64,000 nt of DNA from Sipunculus nudus. Lineage: Eukaryota; Annelida; Sipuncula; Golfingiida; Sipunculidae. Every line of letters begins with the position of its first letter. The stretch's first letter is position 1. The position numbers were made by a program, and so were the translations under genes. Shown here piece by piece: positions 1 to 11,858 of the stretch. Location: positions 51,054,750-51,118,749 of the forward strand of contig CM049318.1 in NCBI GenBank assembly GCA_026874595.1, written 5' to 3'. The notes under the pieces were generated by a model. It was given only the letters and a program-made list of their open reading frames with translations, did not search any database and had not been told where the DNA came from.

Positions 1-909
1 TTTTAGTACACATGGAAAACAATTTAAAAGGCTGAGATGCGCTCAACTAGCCATAGGTCATACGGTCTAAAAATTTACCCTTACGCTATGTCCACACATA
101 ATATACTATACGAAGATATTAATTTTATTTTATTAATTTTTAAAGTCCGTAGTTAAATAAAATCAATTCGGCGTGGCGTTATTTTGGGGAAAAAGACGTT
201 CAGTTACAAGAACACACACATATGGATTTTCTTGCTCATGCCCAATGCCAATTATTTTTACCTATGAAAATATCATAAGTATTTCATGTGATTAAAGCTG
301 CCCATTCACCTACCTTTTAAAAAGAAAGGTAGAAAATTCACTTGCTGCAAAACGCTATTTTCATAGCTCTGGCTTCCCTGACTTGTCGCTGGAGCTTTTT
401 TTTTTTGGTGGACCCCACATATTTTTAACCCATTGATATAAACAAAACAAGCAGCCTTTGTGGGATGATATCCACGTTTTCTTACCTTTTTTTGAAAGTT
501 CCAAGCTATTATCTTAAATTTATAAAGGCCAGGTAGGTGATTTAAGTTCTCTGAAACTCACTGGGTCTAAATAAAGCAAACTCCCTGCTTCTCCACGTCT
601 GTCGGCTATTTTTATACTAATTCATAAAATTATCCTCTAATACTGGTGACGATCAAGGTCGGAGTCCTGACTGTAACGGACATACACACGGACACACAGA
701 CACACGGTTAGGAATATATTATAATTTATGGGTGATGCCCCCCCCCCCCCTCTACTTTGGACTTTGCATGTAATATTCAGGGAACACCTTCCAGACACTA
801 TATAATATCTACAAGGAAAATCAAAAGTATAAAAGTAATTTTAAAATTAGGCAAATTTCAGTTGGGTTTACATCGTTTCATTACCGTACACTTTCATTTG
901 CAGGTAACG
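1..909. other. AT-rich flank, no gene recognised
   Basis: I see no open frame of coding quality on either strand. The stretch holds short ACACACGGAC-type repeats near 672-706 and a C-run at about 738-750 that may be unstable in assembly. The satellite array starts just after it. Confidence 0.6.
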
Positions 910-3900
910 ATTTATGTATGTATGTATATGCTCTCTTTATGTATGTATGTATATACACTATGTGTGTAGGTATATGTACTATTTATGTATGTATGTATGT
1001 ATTCGCACTCTATGTAAGTATGTATATGCACTCTTTATATATGTATATGCACTCATTATGTATGTATGTATTCGCACTATTTATGTATGTATGTATATGC
1101 AGTCTTTATGTATGTATTTATGTATATGCACTCTTTATGTTTGTATATGCACTCTTTATGTATTTATGTATGTATATGCACTCTTTATGTATTAATGTAT
1201 GTGCACTCTTGATGCATGTATGTATGTATATGCACTCTTTATGTTTGTATGTATTCGCACTCTTTATGTATTTATGTATGTATATGCACTCTTTATGTAT
1301 TTATGTATATGTTATCTTTATGTATGTATGTATGTTTATTCACTCTTTATGTATTTATGTATATGCACTCTTTATGTATGTATGTATATGCACACTTTAT
1401 GTATGTATGTATATGCACTCTTTATGTATGAATATATATTCACTCTTAATTAAAGGATGTATGTTTATGCATTCTTTATGTATGTATGTATGTATATGCA
1501 CTCTTTATATATGTATGTATATGCACTCTTTATATATGTATGTATATGCACTCTTTATATATGTATATGCACCCATTATGTATGTATGTATATGCACTCT
1601 TTATGTATTTATGTATATGCACTCTTGATGCATGTATGTATGTATATGCACTCTTTATGTATGTATATATGTATATGCACTCTTTATGTATTTATGTATA
1701 TGCACTCTTTATGTATTTATGTATATGCACTCTTTATGTATGTATGTATATGCACACTTTATGTATGTATGTATATGCACTCTTTATGTATGAATATATA
1801 TTCACTCCTAATTTAAGGATGTATGTTTATGCATTCTTTATGTATGTATGTATATGCACTCTTTATATATGTATGTATATACACTCTTCATATATGTATG
1901 TATATGCAGTCTTTATATATGTATATGCACCCATTATGTATGTATGTATATGCACTCATTATGTATGAATGAATGTGCACTCTTTATTTATGTATGTATA
2001 TGCACTCTTTATGTATGTATGTATACGCACTTTATGTATGTATGTATATGCACTCTTTATATATGTATATGCACCCATTATGTATGTATGTATATGCACT
2101 CATTATGTATGAATGAATGTGCACTCTTTATTTTTGTATGTATATGCACTCTTTATGTATGTATGTATACGCACTTTATGTATGTATGTATATGCAGTCT
2201 TTATGTATGTATGTGTAAGCACTCTTTATGTATGTATGTATATACACTCTTTATGTATGTATATGCATTCTATATGTATTTATGTATATGCACTCTTTAT
2301 GTATGTATTTGCACTCTTTATGTACGTATATATATGCACTCTTTATGTACGTATATATATGAACTCTTAATGTATGTATGTATATGCAATCTTAATGTAT
2401 GTTTGTATATGCAATCTTAATGTTTGTATATATATGCACTCTTAATGTATGTATGTATATGCTCTCTTTATATATGTATGTATATGCTCTCTTTATATAT
2501 GTATGTATATACACTCTTCATATATGTATGTATATGCAGTCTTTATATATTTATATGCACCCATTATGTATGTATGTATATGCACTCATTATGTATGTAT
2601 GTATATGCACTCTTTATGTATGTATGTATATGCACTCTTTATGTATGTATGTATATGCAATCTTAATGTTTGTATATATATGCACTCTTTATGTATGTAT
2701 GTATATGCAGTCTTTATGTATGTATGTATGTGCACTCTTTATTTATGTAAGTATGTATATGCACTCTTTATATATATATATATGCACTCTTTATGTGTGT
2801 ATATGCACTCTTTATGTATGTATTTGCACTCTTTATGTACGTATATATATGAACTCTTAATGTATGTATGTATATGCAATCTTAATGTATGTATGTATAT
2901 GCAATCTTAATGTTTGTATATATATGCAAGCTTAATGTATGTATGTATATGCAATCTTAATGTTTGTATATATATGCACTCTTTATGTATGTATGTATAT
3001 GCACTCTTTATGTATGTATGTATATGCAATCTTAATGTTTGTATATATATGCACTCTTTATGTATGTATGTATATGCACTCTTTATGTATGTATTTGCAC
3101 TCTTTATGTACGTATATATATGCACTCTTTATGTACGTATATATATGAACTCTTAATGTATGTATGTATATGCAATCTTAATGTTTGTATATATATGCAC
3201 TCTTTATGTATGTATGTATGTGCACTCTTTATTTATGTAAGTATGTATATGCACTCTTTATGTGTGTATATGCACTCTTTATGTATTTATGTATATGCAC
3301 TCTTTATGTATGTATGTATATGCACTCTTTATGTATGTATGTATGTGCGCTCTTTATTTATGTAAGTATATATATATGCACACATTATGTGTGTATATGC
3401 ACTCTTTATGTATGTATGTATATGCACTCTGTATGTATGTATGTAAAAGCACTCTTTATGTATGTATGTATGTGCACTCTTTATTCATGTAAGTATATAT
3501 ATGCACTCTTTATGTGTGTATATGCACTCTATGTATTTATGTATATTCACTCTTTATTTATGTATGTATATGCACTTTTAATGTAAGTATATATATATGC
3601 GCTCTTTATATATGTATATGCACTCTTTATGTATGTATGTATATTCACTCTTTATGTATTTATGTATATACACTCTTTATGTATGTATGTATATTCACTC
3701 TTTATGTAAGTACATATATGCGCTCTTTATATATGTATGTATATGCACTATATATGTATATATATGCACTCATTATGTTTGTATGTACATGCAATCTTTA
3801 TGTATATATGTAAATGCATCCTTTTTATTTATATGTATAAACATTCTTTATGTATGTATGTATATGCACTCTTTATGCATGTATCCATGTGCACTCTTTA

Positions 3901-4087
3901 TGTATGTATGTATATGCACTCTTTATGTAAATATATATATGCGCTCTTTATATATGTATGTATATACACTCTTTATGTATGTATGTATGTTTATGCACAC
4001 TTTATGTATGTATGTATATACACTCTTTATGTTTTTATGTATATGCACTCTTTTTGTATGTATGTAGATGCACTCTTTATGTATGTA
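910..4087. repeat. 3.2-kb satellite array, 25-bp core unit
   Basis: The array is a tandem repeat with core TATATGCACTCTTTATG followed by two TATG. Units of 21, 25 and 29 bp differ by whole TATG steps, so slippage of the tetranucleotide changes length inside a conserved GCACTCTT frame. Variants such as GCAATCTTAATG, CACCCATTATG and GAACTCTTAATG occur in clusters. Higher-order copying is visible: a diagnostic AATATATATTCACTC stretch at about 1431 recurs at about 1793 (roughly 362 bp apart), and GAATGAATGTGCAC at 1967 recurs at 2111 (144 bp apart). No unit contains TAA, TAG or TGA in any + frame. This creates long spurious open frames of Tyr, Met, Cys, Leu and Val. Confidence 0.95.
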
Positions 4088-4290
4088 ACAGCAATTACAT
4101 GTGCTACGCACGGTTTGGGGCGAGCATTTAGTTCTAATGTCAAATAGCTTATAATAGATAAAAGTCTTGGTTGTACAATGTTACCGTCATAAGATCTCTT
4201 TGAATCTGACATTTGGTATAAGTATTCTGTTTTTGAGTTGACCTTGTGTCGGAGTCTGGATGACTTGGACGAATATGTTCCTGTAGAATG

Positions 4291-4407
4291 GTGGAATATC
4301 TTCTGTCAAACCCGGAGCATATGTATGATGAAAACCATGGCAATCCGTAATGTCCAGAGGAGATACGGAAGACCACACAAATCGCGTTCCGCTATTAATA
4401 TATAGAT
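4291..4407 (+). repeat. Satellite-associated unique segment, copy 1
   Basis: About 115 bp that aligns with 6098-6201: GTGGAAT, TCAAACCCGGAGCA, GGCAATCCGTA, then a shared CGCTATTAATATATAGAT end. In the second copy the segment runs straight into the satellite. Here it lies 200 bp downstream of the large array and no satellite follows it. Confidence 0.65.
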
Positions 4408-4795
4408 TCATTATATGCATGGTGTTATGCATAAAACTAAATGAAGCCAAGCGATTGGCCGGAGAATTTTCGAAGAAGTGATAAATAAAGTCATTTTTAT
4501 ATGAAAATATATTATGCTGAACATCGCCATTTAAAGTTGCCCTCCGACCCCGTCAATCCGCCAGTAAAGGAACCTGTTATCTTGCATGAGACGTGTTCTT
4601 GATAATTGCATTCCCGTTATCAGGCACAAAAACTGAGCACTCACATGGTCGGGCAATTCCGCTGCGCAAAAGTTCGTGATAGCATTATATTATATGGTAC
4701 ATATAAAGGCTGTAAATATTTTTTAAATATCACGCACTCCCAAGGACCTTTCCTGTTTGAAAGCTAAGCCAATGTTTTCCAGTGAGACAATCACT

Positions 4796-5774
4796 GCATT
4801 CAGGCAGTGTGTAAAACTCGGACCCCACGGACTCCGGATCCCGGACCCCAAGAAAAAATTGTAATTCTTAAACTTTCATAGTTATTTATCCAGATATTTT
4901 AGCATAAACGTATTAAAGACATATTTAATATTATGTTTGGTTAAAAATTAGAAGAAATAGTCTGATTTGCACAAAAAAATTGATAATTAACACTTACGGA
5001 CCCTGGCGCACGGACCTCACGGATTACACGGACCCCGTTTACTCGTTGTATTACCATTTCTTTAGTACATATTTTCACATCACGTTTAACCATAACACCC
5101 ATGTGATTTATTATTGTGTTATTATTTGTATTTTTACATTTTTATGTCTCAGTTTTTATTCATAATTTTATATATGCTATTTATTACATTTGTGTAGCGT
5201 TTTAAAAAGTACAATAATTAAATCATTTACAAATCATTATTTTGGAACCTATAGTTGCTTGAAATGCAAGTAATCAACATTTCCTTTCGGTATTTATATT
5301 ATTGCCAACTTTAAATTGCATGGTTGGTATGAATGGAACACGAAACCTTTTGTTATGTGGAAGGGCTCGGAATTATCAGTCTCGGGTCCGCAATGACTGT
5401 TAGTGCACATCGAATAAATTTCCCCCAGTGTGCCCGCACTATTAAATTTTCATTTAAAATAAAACAAAAATTATATTTATTGTGTGACATGAAAGCTATT
5501 TTATTCCTCTTTCAGTCAAAAATATGAGCGGTGGTTACTGCCGTCAAAATGGAACAGTCAGCAAAGTCAAGTTAAATGAGGTCCATCTTCATCGAAATGT
5601 TTTTGTAAACTTAAATCTTTCAGTGAATCGGTCATTTTCAAAGCTGCAACATTTAGGGACTTTGCTCTGTTTTTCATCAGCAATAGTGGTTTTCTCGGTT
5701 TAAATGATGAAAAATGAGGAAATTGGTTTTCGGGGTCAGGGGACCGTGGGGTCCGGGTTTTACACACTGTCCTG
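4796..5774. mobile_element. Non-autonomous DNA transposon with inverted termini (hAT-like?)
   Basis: The left end reads CAGGCAGTGTGTAAAACTCG at 4801 and continues GACCCCACGG. The right end is its reverse complement, ending CCACGG-type GTGGGGTCCGGG then TTTTACACACTGTCCTG at 5774. The inverted termini are about 30 bp with few mismatches. The octamer CAATCACT lies at 4788-4795 and again at 5775-5782. It is directly adjacent to the right terminus and separated from the left inverted repeat by five bases (GCATT). An 8-bp duplication would fit hAT. No transposase frame is present inside. Confidence 0.65.
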
Positions 5775-5782
5775 CAATCACT

Positions 5783-6097
5783 ACCGTTCGGAAAATTTTC
5801 ATTCTTTAAAAGATCCCCCTTTTAAGCATTCTCCTCTTGTGCACAATAGACCTTTTTGCTGCGCAGAGGTTGCGTTTTGAAAAGGGATCACGAATGGGGA
5901 TTATTTCGGGCGGGTAACCTCGAAATATAAGAAAATCCCAGATAGGGCCCCCGGGAGTAAAACTGTCCCGCCATCACACACTCTATGGCCATTGTGTTAC
6001 CGGGCCCAAAGACACAAAGAAAAGAGGCACCCGCGGGAGAGCAAATATTAAAATTATAAATTATGCACGTAATACGCAAATATTGCAAATAAAAGTG
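5783..6097. other. No gene recognised
   Basis: Intergenic sequence with a GC-richer patch (GGGCCCCCGGGAG near 5946). The minus-strand open frame here shows no coding character and runs into the satellite-associated repeat. Confidence 0.5.
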
Positions 6098-6201
6098 GGT
6101 GGAATCTCTTCGGACAAACCCAGAGCAAATGTGTGTCGAAAATCTCGGCAATCCGTACGGTGGTATCAGAGAAGATCGCGTTACGCTATTAATATATAGA
6201 T
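6098..6201 (+). repeat. Satellite-associated unique segment, copy 2
   Basis: Counterpart of 4291-4407. Here the shared CGCTATTAATATATAGAT end is followed at once by the first GCACTCTTTATG unit of the second array, so segment plus array looks like one dispersed composite repeat. Confidence 0.65.
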
Positions 6202-6600
6202 ATGCACTCTTTATGTATGTATGTAAACACTCTTTATGTATTTATGTATATGCACTCTTGATGCATGTATGTATATGCATTCTTAATGTATTTATGTAAA
6301 TGCACTCTTTATGTATGTATGTATATGCATTCTTTATGTATGTATATGCACTCTTTATGTATGTATGTATATGCACTCTTCATGTATGTATGTATATGCA
6401 CTCTTTTTGTATGTATGTATATGCACTCTTTATGTATGTATATGCACTCTTTATGTATGTATGTATCTGCACTCTTTATATATGTATATGCTCTCTTTAT
6501 GTATGTATGTGTATGCACTCTTTATGTATGTATGTATATGCAATCTTTATGTATTTATGTATATGCACTCTTTATGTATGTATTTATATGCACTTTCTGT
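6202..6600. repeat. Second satellite array, same 25-bp family
   Basis: About 400 bp of the same TATATGCACTCTTTATG plus TATG units as the array at 910-4087, with the same 4-bp length steps. It ends near GCACTTTCTGTATAG. Confidence 0.93.
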
Positions 6601-6870
6601 ATAGATATATATAGGTGTCAATGTATAAGCCCTCACTCGTCCCGATCGCGGCTACCCCTTGTTACTGCAACCTTTGTTGCTGCCTTCACCCGCCCCCCCC
6701 CCCGCCCCGGCTTTTCCGGACCTGAAGAAGTTATTTTAAGTTTTGTCATTGGTCCTCTTTGGCCGACCCTCCCTCCCGCTTTCCTAAATCCTGGATCCGC
6801 CCCTGTGTTATAGTTGCATTGAAGCAAAACGATGACCATTAAACCGCCAGCAGCTTACAGTCGGGAGAAA
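6601..6870. repeat. Possible transposon right end (GGATCCGCCCCTG)
   Basis: C-rich stretch that ends CTGGATCCGCCCCTG at about 6791-6805. This resembles the CAGGGGCGGATCCAG terminus of a common class of animal DNA transposons. I found no matching left end within the preceding kilobase, so it may be a fragment. Confidence 0.35.
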
Positions 6871-6892
6871 TATGAATGATCACAAGGCGACA
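6871..6892 (+). promoter_or_regulatory. Upstream element shared by TLC copies A and B
   Basis: A 22-bp block beginning TATGAATGATCACAAGGCGA is identical at 33263-33284, upstream of copy B. It lies 194 bp before the copy A start codon and 158 bp before that of copy B. It contains TGATCA. Weaker similarity continues to the ATG (GCTCTGA, GTTGGATTT-type blocks). Whether it is promoter or 5' UTR is inferred, not shown. Confidence 0.4.
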
Positions 6893-7064
6893 GACCACGC
6901 AGGCGTAACTGAATGGTCATGACAAGGACCACCGTTTAATGGGGACACCAAGTGACCCCGGGACACGAGCTTGTACTTAATGCTCTGATTGGCAGAGGTG
7001 ATGCACGCCGACAAGGGGTTTTCTCAACCAACTTTCGAGTGCTGGATTTACTAAACATTTAATA

Positions 7065-10000
7065 ATGAAGTTAGCTCCCATCTTTCTTTATTTAGCATCT
7101 TTATGTTACCATGAGGTCGCAACGCTGTTTTTTGACAGTTTGGTTATGCGCATGCGCCGCCAGACCGACCGTGTGACGAGTTTACAAGTTAGCGGCAGGT
7201 GAGAGATTACCTACATCGTCACTCTTGCTAATGGTGTAGCTAGTACTATGGATAGTGGGTGCCAATCGGGGGGGGGGGGGGGGCGCTTGTGCCAGCCCTT
7301 TTATATACATATATGTATATATGCATACATATGTATATATAAATATATATAAACACTTATGTTTATGTATAAAAATATAAATTAATCTAATGGTTCATTG
7401 CAATAAACAACTGCTAGAGTGATCTATGGTATGATACCTTTTAAATGCTGTTTCGTGCTACGAGTTGCACTCATCAGGTAAGATTGTCTGATTGAAATGG
7501 TATGGTTCATAATGGTACACATTTGGGAAGTTTTATGTTGTGTGGGCAGTCCTTGGTAACGTTAAGGTTATAGGTTACCTGGTACGTTTTTCTGCTTAAT
7601 TTTACTTAATGACAACATACAAGGTGCGTTCAACCGTCGGAAGGATTAAACAAGGTTCCGGGAACAGTGCTGCGAAATAGAAAGGCACCGACAACTATTG
7701 TACAAAAACAATATGCGATTTTGATTCCAAATACATGGACCGTGCCTTTCGAGACAACTTTACCGATACACTACACGTATAAAGTTTACTGCATTGCTAG
7801 TTCCAAAAAATCGGACCCTCGCGAAATATTGAAAAAGAAATCGCGAAATTATAACCTTGCGAAAAATGAAGCCATCACAGTATACTGTTATTTCTATTGC
7901 TACTACTTCTCACAGTACTACTTTCGCTGTTTCTTATTTCGGTCTGGTAATCAGATGCTTGAAATTAGGTGGTTGGCATGGTTACGTTTTCTTCCATGAG
8001 TGTTCCAAACCACATTGTGGTTGAAAAATATTAACAAGATTAATTTTCAGTGCTCATATGACCTTGCGCATAATCAATAAAACTAACAGGATACATTGTG
8101 ATAAATCTTGTGTCATATCAAATATTGATAATAAAAATATTCTTCAGATCACATATTTTATTTTGTTTCTTTACGAACAGTTTTTTTCTGTTTTCCCTTC
8201 TTTTTGTACGATCTCTTTATTTTCAACAGCATCGTCACCGCCATACACGGGTTCCTATCATTTTTGCTGAGCATAAAGGCTTTCATGATCTCGGATTTCG
8301 AGATCACAAGTTCAAGGTGAGTATTACCTAACGCCAAGCGTAATTAATCATATTCTATTTATAAAATCTTCTAAAAGTTGACCGGACAACCCTGTTGTCT
8401 GAAGGTAATGTGGTAGGGTTTGTTGTTGACCACAACTTGTGGTAGGTCCAAGACTGGTCGTATTCTCTCTCTCTCTCAGACTTACACACATATACATATA
8501 TTAAATAAAATATTATATAATCCTAAATTTTGACATCATAACTGATCCTTGTTTCAATTTCCTTATTCGAAGGTAAAAGCGTTGATGCTAGATAACTGAA
8601 AATGCATTTTTCTCTCTTTCAGATGTTGGCCTATTTCTCTTGTTTTGCTTTGGTCGCATGCTTATTTTGTTCACGACGTTTGGGCTAAAATCCGTGTCTA
8701 CAGATATCGACATTATGGAATGTCTAATTGTTCGACATTGAAGCTTGTCGTGGCTGCAACTAAAAAAGAAAAGCTGGTCTTCCTTCACCATCTGTTTTTT
8801 ATTTTTTACGCAATTCCATTTGCACTGGTAAGTAAGAATAACAAGATGACCTTATAAGGCTGAAATGAACGTATTACAGTATAAACAAAGCCACACGGTA
8901 CCATCGTAAACCAGAATTCTGCAATCCAATGAAGGCAATTGTCTGTCATGTGTTAGCATTCACTTATTTGGCCCAAATCCGTTGTTTATTCGTGCCTTAC
9001 ATGCGTTAAATGTCGTACACGCCCACAATTTTTTTTCAACGCACATAAAAGAGCAAGTGTATTACACGCATGAAACAGCAATAACTGTATTACAAAACAT
9101 TATGAAATATGTCTTGACAATTCTTAAGGACACCATTATATAAGCCGGTATACCAGCCAATGCAATACAAAAGTTTCTTTGGTAAAATGTTTATTCGTTA
9201 CCGAGAAACAGTTACCGTAAAGTTAAAATGATTTATGGCTTGCTCATGAGGACGTTTTTAATAATTTGTGATGCGTTTAAATACTTAATATAGAGAAAAA
9301 ATGGGAGAGAGAAATTAAGGTGAATAAAAATGCCCAGAAATATTAAGAATATTAAGAATATTAAGACTCACGCATTAAATAAAGCCGCGGTTAGATGTTT
9401 CAGATTTCGCGATTTTATATTTTCAGCTTTTCGTGAGGGCTTCATTTTCGTCTCTTAACCATGCATACAATATATTCATTGTTATATGAATTATTAAATA
9501 TGCCCGCTAAAAGTTATGTTAAGGCTGGCTTTTTTTTTTGTCTGTTTGTGTGTCTATTAGAAACATTCCTCAAACATTTATTAACGGATTTTCATGAAAT
9601 TGTAAAGATTGTTTGGCAATGGTACAAGGAACATTTGATTATTTATTTTTTTTGGGGGGGGGGGGGACCGGATCATCATCTGGATTTATGAATTTCTGAA
9701 CGAAAATGCTGACAGTACATATCATATGGGGGAAATGAGCTGCCTTAGCGGAGGTCTCCGCTCTCTGAGGGCTCTTTTTATTATAATAATATAATTAGTC
9801 TTTTGTCTTTCGACCAGGCAAGGATAAGGTAAATGATTTCCCAAGAAAGCTAAATGACTTTTTACCTTATGTAGAGGGGATGTCTCACTCTATATAGGGG
9901 TTTTATTTTTATATAGGATTAAATACATACTAGTATATAAATAAAAAGGTAAAGGGAAGAGGTAGGGGTTTATAGTCTGATATCACTGACATTGTCAGTC

Positions 10001-10318
10001 TTATCCGACTTTACACATTTAGGCTTCCTGGTCTTTCGGGCCTGTTCATATCTTGTAGCTTCTTTCGGCTCCTTAGGGAACATACAACTCAAGCAGCCAT
10101 ATAAGGCGCTAGAAGGTTATTCGTTCTACATTTGCCTGTCTTCCATGACCAGTACCGATTCACTCCTGGGTCGAGAGAGCGCGCCCTTGTGGTAAAGACT
10201 TTGCCTAGGTATCTTAGCGCAGACGCAGTCAGAACGTGACGCGAACCAACAACTTCATAAGTCCATCGCCCTAACCAATGCGCCACCCACTGCACACACA
10301 CACACACATACACACACA

Positions 10319-10388
<70 letters not shown>

Positions 10389-10556
10389 TGTATGTTGTTA
10401 CGGGGTGACATAAAAGCGGACCGAACTGCCTCTGGCTAGTGAAGCTTGCTTTGCTAGCGAAGCGATTGGTACGCCGGACTTGTGCGCCAACAGCATGGGT
10501 TCGAAAACGGGATCGGCCCAGAATTTCCCCCTCAACAATTTGTCTCCGTAACAATG

Positions 10557-10617
<61 letters not shown>

Positions 10618-10966
10618 TCGTGTATATATATGTATACTGTGTGTAAAAGAAGGAGAATTTAACACACTTATAAATCCGTGTATAAAAAAGTGTGTGCGTG
10701 TCTGCACGTGCTAGTCGTTACACGCATTGCTAGAGTGACTTTTGTGTGAATATTTTGTGCAGGCTTGCACGTTCACCTTAACTGTTATAGATCTAGGCAA
10801 CAGAAAAACTGTCATACAATGATACCACAGTTACACTCGGAATATATGGAAAATGTGTATCTAATGGGAAATAGCAGTTGTTGAGACAGTCTATATTTAT
10901 TGAAAGAACATCCATTTGTGTCTGCTATATCACGAATCATATCAAGCGCAAGCGGCAAATATTACC

Positions 10967-11015
<49 letters not shown>

Positions 11016-11789
11016 ACGGGTGTTCCCGGCAAGAGCCAAAGTCACCCGGCGTGAGTGAAAAGCGAGGCAAGGCGATGTATATATATAAAAGTGTTTATTC
11101 AGCCGTATATATATACAAATCTGGAGTCCTCCCAGCCGGAGTCCCTGCCAAGCAGAGAACGAATACTCCCATTAAACATTTCATATAAACATTTCTATAT
11201 GGTGCAAAAATACAATAAATGGCATGAAATATACAGAATATACATTTGCACATTTCTTGGTATTCATTACACAAGAAAACACATTACATATTATACAAAT
11301 GAGCCTACATATTTAGGAACCACATTTTAAGATATCGTTGCATATTACCATGAATACAAATATCCATGCGTACAACAAGTATGAATTTACCAGTAACGTG
11401 TGCAATTAGAATATGGAATATACAGTTTACATGATAGTACGTACGTGATATACTGAAAGTAATGAATTGGCTAAATGATAGAGTTTATCGCTGTTTAAGA
11501 GTTAAGTAAAAACGGTCCTTACCTGCCAAGCAGAGAACGAATACTGACAAGTTCTCTATGTCACGAGACTGAGGCTTGGCAGGGTTCGCGTCGCGGTCCG
11601 TGTCATTGTCCGAATGAAAACAATAGGAACAACGGAAAACCGGTTGAGTAATGAGGAACCAAGCAAACAAGGCAACCAAGGCAACTGCGGGGCAATTCAT
11701 TGACCAGTTAGGCCAAGCTGATGATATGATACCTGCCAGGCAATTCAGTTATACCTGATAATATAATACGTGTTATCGGAGCCGTTACA

Positions 11790-11858
<69 letters not shown>

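Noticed and set aside
914-3813. Many long + strand open frames rich in Tyr, Met, Cys, Leu and Val (up to 236 codons)
   Set aside because: They are translations of the stop-free satellite in rotating frames; the same DNA gives the same residues in all three frames and there is no start or splice context.
10255-10707. Open frames with long Tyr-Ile runs (also at 11708, 29417, 37180, 39391, 46919 and 47089)
   Set aside because: They are made by (AT)n microsatellites.
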